Shown here: piece after piece, positions 1-6,446 of the stretch | How positions within the stretch are numbered: the first letter of the stretch is position 1 | How the letters are laid out: each line of letters starts with the position of its first letter | NCBI GenBank assembly: GCA_025455445.1 | Contig: JALOMN010000087.1 | Coordinates: forward strand, 1 to 7,197 | Direction of reading: 5' to 3' | DNA: 7,197 bases | Origin: Cyclobacteriaceae bacterium | GTDB taxonomy: Bacteria > Bacteroidota > Bacteroidia > Cytophagales > Cyclobacteriaceae | The notes under the pieces: model-generated | Told to the model about the DNA's origin: nothing | Seen by the model: the letters and a program-made list of their open reading frames with translations, nothing else | Database searches by the model: none | Made by a program: the position numbers and the translations under genes

Positions 1-833
1 ATTGCCAATAAACTGGTTCCAGTCGATTGTAGAAGGATTCGCATCCTTATGAATTTCATATTGCCATGCACCGTTATCGTCATTGCGATTGGTATTGGTT
101 GTAATCAATGATACGTGACCTAATATTTTTTTCGCGATAATATCCTGTGCAGTAAGGAAGCTTTGAGTTTGCCTGTGCTGGTGACCTAATTGAAATACCA
201 CTTTCGGGTTAGCCAACACAGCATCGCGCAATGCATAGGTTTCACTCACATTATGCGTCATTGGTTTTTCAATGTACACATGAATGCCTGCATTGATTGC
301 ATCAATAGCGATTGGAGCGTGCCAATGGTCTGGTGTAGCAATTACAATGGCGTCCACCTCTTTACTTTCCAACAACTCCTTATAGGTGCGATAGCGTTTC
401 ACCTTATTGGTATCGGTAGAGAAAGATGAGACCACTTTCTCAGCACGATAATCAAAAATGTCGCATACTGCTGTGATGTTGATATTCAGGTTTTCCTGTG
501 CCTGAAAATCCTTTAATCGGGTGTCATTCGGATTTTTTTCAGCTGCTTCTTTCATGTTTTGCAACCAATCTGTAGTAGCAAAACCCAAGGCGCGACAAAG
601 CTGCTCACCGCGAATACCACAAGACGAATCGGATCTCCCGACATCGGACCAGTAGGAGGTGGTGGTGAAGCTTTTATATTTAATGTTTCCAGTAAGTATT
701 GTCTTTCTTCTTTGGCGCTTACCGTAGATTTTGCTCCTGCAAACCACACAGTGCCCAGTATGGGTATACCCGCCAGGCCACGCAGCATGTCTCTGCGCGA
801 CCACTTTCCAAAATTGCTATTATCTTTTGTCAT
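1..833 (-). pseudogene. Gfo/Idh/MocA-family oxidoreductase with Tat signal, frame-disrupted and cut by the window edge
   Basis: Gfo/Idh/MocA proteins are NAD(P)-dependent oxidoreductases, often acting on sugars; this subgroup is exported to the periplasm. The ATG at 833 opens with a twin-arginine signal (W-SRRDML, residues 11-17, then a hydrophobic stretch) and a mature start reaching GDPIRL (residues 67-71). The frame then runs into a stop at about 552. From position 621 down to 1 a different minus-strand frame is open and matches the family: CGIRGEQLCRALGF, AVCDIF, AIVIATPDHWHAP, IEKPMTH (EKP at 262-270) and QLGHQHRQ. Where the family normally reads IRLG(I/V)(I/V)GxGxRG, only IRL and CGIRG remain, sharing base 621. 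This implies a net loss of about 13 bases removing the dinucleotide-binding glycine motif. The gene follows DoxX by 12 bases. It may be a true pseudogene or an assembly error; the C-terminal part is outside the window. Confidence 0.82.
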
Positions 834-845
834 GATTTTTCGCAG

Positions 846-1328
846 TTATTGTGATACTTCAGTTTTGTTTTTTGATAAGAGATTTTCAAGGCCAAATGCC
901 CAAGCTGTTGGGAATATCATTATCACCCAAAGTGCAGCAATCTCAATCAGGTTTTTGTTTACTACCCAATAGCTGCCTTCACTCGGTCCTTGTGGGAGGC
1001 CGGGGAATGGTGGATGTGCCAGGTAATACAACACCAATAAACCAATGCCAATCACACTGCCCCAATTGGTTTTAAAACCAATAAGCAGAGAAACACCTAC
1101 CGCTAACAGTGCCACAATATTAAGTGTGTCTACTATCGGAGACATGCTGCTGCTGGCAAGCCATGCAAATACCGGCTTGAATATGCTGGCGCTTAATAAA
1201 TAACCTTTTGCAGTCCAGGAGGGGTTATACATTTTTACCACTCCTTCGTACAAGAAATGCCACCCTACAAATAAACGAAGGGCAACCAGGGCGTATAATT
1301 GCCCGGACGAATACTTTTGATCTTCCAT
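846..1328 (-). CDS. DoxX-family membrane protein
   Basis: This 160-residue integral membrane protein has about four hydrophobic segments (roughly residues 12-30, 68-85, 89-106 and 125-146). The sequence RLFVGWHFLYEGVVKMYNPSW near the N-terminus and YWVVNKNLIEIAAL near residue 120-133 are typical of the DoxX family as found in Bacteroidota. DoxX was named from a subunit of archaeal thiosulfate:quinone oxidoreductase, but the biochemical role of these bacterial homologues is not settled. The start is the ATG at 1326-1328; the frame ends with TAA 12 bases before the oxidoreductase start, so the two are almost certainly co-transcribed. DoxX next to a Tat-exported Gfo/Idh/MocA protein is a recurring pairing in this phylum, suggesting a membrane electron-transfer partner role (inference). 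Confidence 0.85.
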   Translation of the reverse strand: MEDQKYSSGQLYALVALRLFVGWHFLYEGVVKMYNPSWTAKGYLLSASIFKPVFAWLASSSMSPIVDTLNIVALLAVGVSLLIGFKTNWGSVIGIGLLVLYYLAHPPFPGLPQGPSEGSYWVVNKNLIEIAALWVIMIFPTAWAFGLENLLSKNKTEVSQ

Positions 1329-1425
1329 AATTCAGGGGTTTTAACGTCACTAAAATTAAGTAATAATACAGCTACCTCCACTATCTGAACATGATGAAAA
1401 TCAGTTGTTGAAATGACTTTTGAAA

Positions 1426-2046
1426 TTAAAATGGCCTCCAGTTCATCAATTGATTAGCAAAATGGACGAATGCCGAGGGAACTGTGACCAGGCAAAACAA
1501 AACCCCAAAAAGTGAGCCGTACAAATGCGCTTCATGACTGATGTGATCATTGGCATTTTTACTCTGATAATATGACCAGCCCAGGTATGCAATACCGAGT
1601 ATAAAACCGGGCAGGCAAAGCACAAAGTAAAAGCAGATATATTGCAGGGGTTGAAAAATGATGGAGACAAAAATTACAGCCGCCACACTACCTGATGCCC
1701 CTATTGACGAATACGATGAATTATTCCTTTGCTTAAAATACGTTGGCACATCGGCAATTACCATGGCAAACAGGTATAAGGTGATAAAATAATAGGTTGC
1801 CAACTCAGCAAATACAACCTTAAAATATTGCTCTACCACCGAACCAAAAAAATACAAAGACAGCATATTGAACAACAGGTGTGAAAAGCTTGCATGTAAA
1901 AATCCTGAGGTGATGAAGCGATAATATTCCCCGTGTTTATGGATGCGATAAGGCTGCATACTAAATCGCTGAACGATGCTTTCTTTGCCATAGGCAAACC
2001 AACTGATGAGCGAGGTGATCGCGATGATATAGAGTGTAATTGTCAT
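1426..2046 (-). CDS. Rhomboid-family intramembrane serine protease
   Basis: Rhomboids cleave transmembrane substrates within the lipid bilayer using a Ser-His dyad. In this 206-residue protein the family signature is complete: HASFSHLLFN (residues 51-60, with the conserved His and oxyanion Asn), GASGS (116-120, catalytic Ser118), and AHLYGSLFG (173-181, catalytic His174). About six hydrophobic segments are visible, the minimal bacterial topology, with no extra cytoplasmic or zinc-finger domain. The start is the ATG at 2044-2046. It is the last gene of the minus-strand cluster, 29 bases after the BLUF gene, and is followed by a 97-base gap before doxX. Its substrate cannot be told from the sequence. 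The family call is secure from the motifs; the glycine after the catalytic His-Leu is replaced by Tyr (AHLYG rather than the common AHLGG), a mild variation. Confidence 0.93.
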   Translation of the reverse strand: MTITLYIIAITSLISWFAYGKESIVQRFSMQPYRIHKHGEYYRFITSGFLHASFSHLLFNMLSLYFFGSVVEQYFKVVFAELATYYFITLYLFAMVIADVPTYFKQRNNSSYSSIGASGSVAAVIFVSIIFQPLQYICFYFVLCLPGFILGIAYLGWSYYQSKNANDHISHEAHLYGSLFGVLFCLVTVPSAFVHFANQLMNWRPF

Positions 2047-2075
2047 TTGAATAAGCTGTGTGCCTCAGGAGGATA

Positions 2076-2528
2076 CTACTGGCGTTGCATTTCTTCCGGG
2101 TAATCGATAAAATTTTTCTTATAGAAGAGTTGAAGAAATACCATCACTGCGGGGCTTTCGTCAGTAATCGGTTTTTCCTTAAAATATTTATCCAAATCCT
2201 TAAATCCGGTAAGTTCTTTGAATTCCTTATGAGAAATTTTTTTAAACCCCATCGACCAATCTTTGAAGATTCGCTCTTTGGTATTGCCTTCCAGTATCAA
2301 CGTCACCTTTTTGTGCCGGGGATCTTTCGTGATTGCATCATATAGGGCAACCACTTTTTCATATTCACCTTCCAACACCTGAATAAATTTATTGTGCAGA
2401 TAAATAAGCATGCCCGTAATGCCCAACTTTTTATTTGCTGCCCTGCTTTCCTTCAATAATTCAAGCAACTCCTTTTCTGAAAAAAGTTGCGTGGCATAGC
2501 TTGTGTAAATCAGGTGATACATACTCAC
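2076..2528 (-). CDS. Short BLUF-domain blue-light sensor
   Basis: BLUF domains bind FAD noncovalently and sense blue light through a hydrogen-bond switch around the flavin. Counting from the GTG at 2526-2528, the residues match the cyanobacterial PixD pattern position for position: Tyr8 (HLIYTS), Asn32 (RAANKKLGITG), Gln50 (FIQVLEGE) and Trp91-Ser92-Met93 (DWSMGF). The photoactive pocket therefore looks intact. After the roughly 95-residue BLUF core there are only about 55 residues, predicted mainly helical, as in PixD; no enzymatic or DNA-binding output domain is fused. Such proteins signal by binding partners. An alternative ATG at 2520-2522 would shorten the protein by two residues (MYHLIY). 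The GTG lies 3 bases after the PrsW stop and the gene ends 29 bases before rhomboid, so light sensing is placed between two intramembrane proteases. Confidence 0.95.
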   Translation of the reverse strand: MSMYHLIYTSYATQLFSEKELLELLKESRAANKKLGITGMLIYLHNKFIQVLEGEYEKVVALYDAITKDPRHKKVTLILEGNTKERIFKDWSMGFKKISHKEFKELTGFKDLDKYFKEKPITDESPAVMVFLQLFYKKNFIDYPEEMQRQ

Positions 2529-2531
2529 AAA

Positions 2532-3266
2532 TTAAGATTCCTGTTTACTTCTTTCATTAATAAAATCAGGGTTTACAAACAGATCGTCATTTTTAATAAA
2601 TGGAGACGCCTGCTGATGAATCTTGATTGCCTTCTTAGAAAGCCATATTCCTATCAGCAAAGATATCAGTGCGCCTAACACTATACCGGGCACAAAGGAA
2701 ATGAATAGAAAATAATCATATGCCCCATGCAGTATAGTTGCTGCCCCGAGTGCATGCAAGGCGTAATACGATTTTTTGTGTTCAAATTTTGCTTTGCCCA
2801 GATAAAAACCCATCAGCACGGCAAATGCTGCATGGGCCGGCACTGCGGTGAACATGCGTGTGATGGCAGTGCCTACACCTCCCTGATATACATATAGTAT
2901 ATTTTCGAATGTGGCAAAGCCCATACTCACCATGACTGCATATACGATACCATCAAAGGGTTCATTAAAATGGGAGTTGTTATATAATAAGCCCCTTACA
3001 AAAATAAATTTGCTGAATTCTTCCACAAGTGCGACAATTATAAACGCATGAACAGCCTGCTCGCTCACACTCTGTTCATCAATTGTGATAAACAACCCAA
3101 TGCCATTGCTTATCAGAAGCGTAACAAATACACTCAGCACGCCAAAGAAAAAACTTCGTATGAGTAGGCTGATCGGTTCACGCTCATGCTTATCCTTCAA
3201 GTAGATATATAAACCAATTGCCCCTCCCGGTGCCATTGCCAATGCAAGCAGTAAAAGTATATCCAT
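2532..3266 (-). CDS. PrsW-family intramembrane metalloprotease
   Basis: PrsW-type proteases are polytopic membrane metalloproteases; in Bacillus subtilis PrsW starts regulated proteolysis of the anti-sigma factor RsiW. From the ATG at 3264-3266 the protein has 244 residues. An opening hydrophobic segment is followed by YLKDKHEREPISLLIRSFFFG (residues 22-41), typical of the family, then the motif VEEFSKF (Glu82-Glu83, Lys86), FATFENILY (Glu121, Asn122), a conserved-type His at 145 (PAHAAF) and ILHGAYD (His180). These are the expected metal and active-site positions. The open frame extends upstream to 3365, but that extension overlaps the preceding gene and is not family-like, so the ATG 5 bases after the upstream stop was chosen. 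A charged tail of about 35 residues follows the last helix. The substrate is unknown; no anti-sigma factor is seen nearby. Confidence 0.92.
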   Translation of the reverse strand: MDILLLLALAMAPGGAIGLYIYLKDKHEREPISLLIRSFFFGVLSVFVTLLISNGIGLFITIDEQSVSEQAVHAFIIVALVEEFSKFIFVRGLLYNNSHFNEPFDGIVYAVMVSMGFATFENILYVYQGGVGTAITRMFTAVPAHAAFAVLMGFYLGKAKFEHKKSYYALHALGAATILHGAYDYFLFISFVPGIVLGALISLLIGIWLSKKAIKIHQQASPFIKNDDLFVNPDFINERSKQES

Positions 3267-3271
3267 GAGAC

Positions 3272-3760
3272 TTAGTTGAACGTAAAACCATACTTTATAA
3301 TGAAGTAACCTCCTACCAAAACAACTGCTACTCCAGTGATAAATGCTTTTTTCAGCACCACCCAATTATCGCCATTTTTTAAGAACAACACGCCCGAAAC
3401 AATACTCGCTGCACCGGCACTCAAGCACCCTATCAACATCATATCGGGTGCGCCTTTCAGATGCAGGAGGGTAAATAAAATACCCACTATCGTTACAGAA
3501 GAACCAATATAAAGCACCTTGCTCATGATGGTAGCATATAAATCAGGTTTCAATCCCTCAGCAATAGGTATTGGCATATGTGCACTTAAAAACAATACCC
3601 CGGCCAGTGCCGAAAGACTCACCATTAATATGCTGTCGCTGTAAGATTGCTGCTGCATTTTTAATAAAACGCCTAGCACGGCTAATGCAAGCGAAACATA
3701 GAGAACTACTGTAAGAATTTTACGAAGCGATTGCTGGAAGTTGAGCGGGGGAGTTTCCAT
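3272..3760 (-). CDS. Five-helix membrane protein of unknown function with internal repeat
   Basis: I do not recognise a characterised family. The protein (162 residues from the ATG at 3758-3760) has five hydrophobic segments at about residues 15-34, 43-60, 79-100, 107-127 and 137-156. Segments 1-2 and 3-4 look like copies of one hairpin: both begin with K-(I/V)-L, contain G-(V/I)-L, a polar turn with D-x-(I/M)-L, an LSA, and end in GVLFL. The shape resembles the paired helices of the gliding-motility protein GldL, but the similarity is too weak for a name. A longer frame from a GTG at 3833-3835 would overlap the upstream stop by one base, but its added 25 residues look unlike a membrane-protein N-terminus, so the ATG is preferred. 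It precedes prsW by 5 bases and is probably translated with it. Confidence 0.72.
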   Translation of the reverse strand: METPPLNFQQSLRKILTVVLYVSLALAVLGVLLKMQQQSYSDSILMVSLSALAGVLFLSAHMPIPIAEGLKPDLYATIMSKVLYIGSSVTIVGILFTLLHLKGAPDMMLIGCLSAGAASIVSGVLFLKNGDNWVVLKKAFITGVAVVLVGGYFIIKYGFTFN

Positions 3761-3834
3761 AATTCCTGGTTTGATTGGTAATTTAACAATTACAGGTCGA
3801 ACGCCAAAGCAATCAACCTCAAACCAAGCAAGCA

Positions 3835-4383
3835 CTAATCTTCAATAACTTCTTCGATAGAGTCTAGTTTAGCTTCGCTAAAAGCACCTGACGTGGCATA
3901 CACAATTTTTCCGGTTGCATCTAGTACGAAGAAGTAGGGTATGTCGCGCTTTTCAAAATCAAGGGCTTCTTTATAAGGTTTGAGTTCACCTTTGTAAAAC
4001 AAGATATTTGGCAATAACTGCGGATCCACATTTTTCAGTGCTTTCTTCTTGGCTGTGCCCGTGGCCGCTGCATTCACACCCGTGAACATAGGCACGAAGT
4101 AAACATTCACATCATAACCCATCCCTGCCATCAAACCTTCTGCCTTTCGTACAAATTTATTATACACCGGGCTGAACCAAGTGTTTAATTCATCTTCCGA
4201 TTTTTTTGAATAAGCCAAACCAAGTAAAGTGTACTTTCCTTTGGTATCATCCGGCAAAACCATTTTTTTGTCTTCCACAGTTTCTGCTTCCATGGCTGGA
4301 AACTGCTTGCCGATAACTTGAGCCTGAAGCGGCACAGTTGCCACCAGAATCAATAACAGGAGTATGTGATTTTTTAATGTCAT
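3835..4383 (-). CDS. Exported thioredoxin-fold / ATP10-like protein lacking cysteines
   Basis: From the ATG at 4381-4383 the protein has 182 residues and begins with a Sec-type signal peptide (TLKNHILLLLILVATVPLQA, cleavage likely before Gln22). The mature part reads like a redox-fold protein: a GK-YTLLGLAYSK strand-helix start (residues 49-60) where thioredoxin-like proteins carry CxxC, and IPYFFVLDATGKIVYATSG (148-166), which resembles the cis-Pro strand and the following beta-hairpin of TlpA/ATP10-like domains. There is not one cysteine in the protein, so thiol-disulfide chemistry is excluded; a chaperone or binding role is more likely (inference). An in-frame GTG at 4411-4413 would add ten residues before the signal peptide and is less likely. 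It heads the minus-strand cluster, 74 bases before the five-helix gene. ATP10 affinity is a judgement from pattern only. Confidence 0.68.
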   Translation of the reverse strand: MTLKNHILLLLILVATVPLQAQVIGKQFPAMEAETVEDKKMVLPDDTKGKYTLLGLAYSKKSEDELNTWFSPVYNKFVRKAEGLMAGMGYDVNVYFVPMFTGVNAAATGTAKKKALKNVDPQLLPNILFYKGELKPYKEALDFEKRDIPYFFVLDATGKIVYATSGAFSEAKLDSIEEVIED

Positions 4384-4528
4384 AATGCGAAGGTAAGGAT
4401 TTATGTCTTTCACCTAACAAACGAACAACTTGCAACGTATCTTACTAATCAAAAGTAATATTATTGATTCATCTGCAAGGGTAAACCCTGACTGGGTTGT
4501 CTCGTTGTATACCGAATATCATAACACA
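4384..4528. promoter_or_regulatory. Divergent intergenic region, with short inverted repeat
   Basis: This 145-base AT-rich stretch separates the minus-strand protease/BLUF cluster from the plus-strand DUF418 gene and so should contain promoters for both. I found no convincing match to the Bacteroidota -7/-33 promoter elements. A small inverted repeat, AACCC-TGACT-GGGTT at 4484-4498, lies about 30 bases upstream of the DUF418 ATG; it could be an operator or leader hairpin, or chance. Confidence 0.4.
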
Positions 4529-5737
4529 ATGTATAACAAAGACCGAATTGAAATTATTGATGTATTAAGAGGTTTCACCTTGCTGGGTATCATACTGGTG
4601 CACTTTATGGAACAATACCTAGCGGGCCCTCATCCGGAAACGACTTCTTTCAATATTAAAATTTTTGGTGATGAAATCGTGGCTGGTTTCATTGGCATTT
4701 TCATCTCCGGAAAGTTTTATATGATTTTTTCATTTCTTTTTGGATTAAGTTTTTTTATTCAACTCAACAAAAGTGAATCCGGCATAGGTTTCTTTTTACG
4801 ATTTTTCTGGAGACTCGTGATTCTCTTTGTCATCGGGTTTATCCATCACCTACATTATCGTGGCGATATACTAACCATTTACGCGATGTTGGGTGTAGGA
4901 CTTTTAGTTGCCTACAAATTGCCTGACAAAGTGTTATTGATTGTAGCATTATGCCTTGTTATTGATTTACCAGCCGCAATCACCCGGGGTGTCGATGCGA
5001 TGCACAACACAAAATCAGTGAGCGAAATGAATCAATCTATTTTTGGTGACAGTGTAGCCATTGAAAAATACTACAATACACTTAAGTCTGGCAGCTACCA
5101 GGAAATATTACAGGCTAATCTGCCTGAACTGAAAGCAAAAAATGAATTTCAGGTTGAATCAGGAAGAATTTATATCACCATGGGATTATTCTTACTTGGT
5201 TTATATGCGGGACGAAAAAAGATTTTTGAAAACACAGCATCGCAATTATCGGTCTTCAGAAAATTTCTGAAGCGAAGCGCCTGGACATTACTTGGCGTGT
5301 TTCTTTTTACACTTGCCTTTTTTGGTGGCGCACAGGTTGCCGGCATCACCTTGCCGGAAATGGTGCAATGGACGGTGGGTGGTTTAGCCTATGATTTGTT
5401 TAATTTACTATTGGCTACCATTTATGTCACCGCCATTGTACTTCTATTCCAAAAGGAAAAATGGAATAAGCGCTTTATGAACTTTTATGAAGTAGGTCGC
5501 ATGGGTCTTACTACCTATCTTATTCAAACCATGTTTGGCGTAATTTTATTTTTTGGTGTCGGCTTTGGTATGCTTGGTGAAATTGGTGCCAGCGTAAGTG
5601 TGCTGATAGCCTTAGTGTTTTTTTACTTACAAATCCGTTTCAGTAAATGGTGGCTCGCCCGCTACAGATATGGTTTGTTTGAGTGGCTATGGCGCAGCGG
5701 CACGTATTTAAAGTGGCAAAAATTCAAAAACAGATAA
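4529..5737 (+). CDS. DUF418-domain multi-pass membrane protein (YeiB-like)
   Basis: This 402-residue protein has about ten hydrophobic segments. The N-terminus IEIIDVLRGFTLLGIILVH (residues 7-25) is the typical opening of DUF418/YeiB and related acyltransferase-like membrane proteins. HHLHYRGDILTIYAMLG (106-122) matches the family's H..GDIL..YA block. The C-terminal DUF418 signature is clear: GRMGLTTYLIQT (323-334) and FEWLWRSGTYLKW (384-396). A charged soluble loop lies at about 155-215. The family is loosely related to heparan-alpha-glucosaminide N-acetyltransferase-type proteins and may transfer acyl groups across the membrane, but no substrate is established. The frame stays open upstream to a TTG at 4430; the ATG at 4529 was chosen because the family's conserved N-terminus starts seven residues after it. 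It is transcribed alone, divergent from one neighbour and convergent with the other. Confidence 0.9.
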   Translation: MYNKDRIEIIDVLRGFTLLGIILVHFMEQYLAGPHPETTSFNIKIFGDEIVAGFIGIFISGKFYMIFSFLFGLSFFIQLNKSESGIGFFLRFFWRLVILFVIGFIHHLHYRGDILTIYAMLGVGLLVAYKLPDKVLLIVALCLVIDLPAAITRGVDAMHNTKSVSEMNQSIFGDSVAIEKYYNTLKSGSYQEILQANLPELKAKNEFQVESGRIYITMGLFLLGLYAGRKKIFENTASQLSVFRKFLKRSAWTLLGVFLFTLAFFGGAQVAGITLPEMVQWTVGGLAYDLFNLLLATIYVTAIVLLFQKEKWNKRFMNFYEVGRMGLTTYLIQTMFGVILFFGVGFGMLGEIGASVSVLIALVFFYLQIRFSKWWLARYRYGLFEWLWRSGTYLKWQKFKNR

Positions 5738-5740
5738 TTA

Positions 5741-6436
5741 TTAACTCTTTCTCGCTTTCATAATTCGGGTTCCTACATAGATAGAAGTAGTGGTGATGCT
5801 TGTCTTTGAATTATCATTGATGCAGGCAAATCCATAATTACTTAAAATACCTGTTGTTAAAATCAATTTATCGTTAATCACATAGTCCGCCCTAACACCT
5901 AAACTTACGCCCCAATCAAACTCATTTATATTATTACGAGTATCAGTAAATGAGCCTTGGTCAGGGCTGTAAAAATTAAACTCCATTTTTTTTATTAAGC
6001 TGCAATAACCGCCAACATCAATGTAGAACTTAACCGGTCCACCATTTAATCGATATTTCCATAGAATGGGAGCTGTAATAGCCCATATGTCAGTTTCAAT
6101 GGTTTGTTTTCCCAATACTAATTGCTGTGCGGATGGGTCTATGTAATAGAACAGCTCGTTTTCTGTTTTATGTCCTTTTCTTTCATATAAAAAATTAACA
6201 CTGAAGGACCATCTCCTGGTGTTTGGGTAATAGTAATTAAGATTTACACCCATATGATATCCGGTTTTAATTTTACTTACCCCAAACACATCTGCGCCTT
6301 TTAATTTGGAGAAATTAGGTCCCGCCATAAAACCAATTTCATCGATATCCTTTATAACACTGAATTGCCCGAAAGCTGCGCCTTCACTCATTAATATGAC
6401 AACAGATAGTATGATGAACTTAGTTTTCAATGACAA
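5741..6436 (-). CDS. PorT-family outer-membrane beta-barrel protein, TTG start
   Basis: The protein (231 residues) has a signal peptide (residues 1-23, ending AAFG before Gln24) and then alternating amphipathic strands ending in aromatic residues, the pattern of PorT-like outer-membrane barrels: IGFMAGPNFSKLKG near 34-47, TGYHMGVNLNYYYP near 58-71, WSFSVNFLYERKGHKTE near 76-92, APILWKYRLNGG, FYIDVGGYCSL, WGVSLGVRADYVI and a closing strand SIYVGTRIMKA. These proteins sit in the outer membrane of Bacteroidota; most have no assigned function. No ATG exists before the signal peptide: the frame is closed upstream by a stop, leaving TTG at 6434-6436 (or a TTG two codons later) as the start; the next in-frame ATG would cut the signal peptide. 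It follows the upstream barrel gene by 10 bases, so coupled translation is likely. Confidence 0.8.
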   Translation of the reverse strand: MSLKTKFIILSVVILMSEGAAFGQFSVIKDIDEIGFMAGPNFSKLKGADVFGVSKIKTGYHMGVNLNYYYPNTRRWSFSVNFLYERKGHKTENELFYYIDPSAQQLVLGKQTIETDIWAITAPILWKYRLNGGPVKFYIDVGGYCSLIKKMEFNFYSPDQGSFTDTRNNINEFDWGVSLGVRADYVINDKLILTTGILSNYGFACINDNSKTSITTTSIYVGTRIMKARKS

Positions 6437-6446
6437 TAATTAAATA

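Noticed and set aside
559..972. Open plus-strand frame of 137 codons
   Set aside because: It lies antisense to the oxidoreductase N-terminus and the DoxX C-terminus, both of which have clear family motifs; its own translation is low-complexity and resembles no family.
1329..1425. Search for a terminator or promoter between rhomboid and doxX
   Set aside because: No stem-loop with a T-run and no clear -33/-7 pair was seen in this 97-base gap; whether doxX belongs to the upstream transcript is left open.
2057..2070. Small palindrome CCTCAGGAGG between BLUF and rhomboid
   Set aside because: Arms of four bases with a two-base loop are too short to support a hairpin or operator call.
2058..2345. 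Open plus-strand frame of 95 codons
   Set aside because: It is wholly antisense to the BLUF gene, which has all family residues intact; the Phe-rich translation is the usual complement of Lys/Glu-rich coding sequence.
3267..3365. N-terminal extension of the PrsW frame
   Set aside because: It overlaps the upstream membrane protein gene by more than 90 bases and the added residues are unlike PrsW proteins; the ATG at 3266 gives the normal family start.
4384..4430. Candidate minus-strand promoter, TTTG followed 22 bases later by TACCTTCG
   Set aside because: The -7-like element has a mismatch and would put transcription start at about the ATG itself, requiring a leaderless message; not strong enough to annotate.
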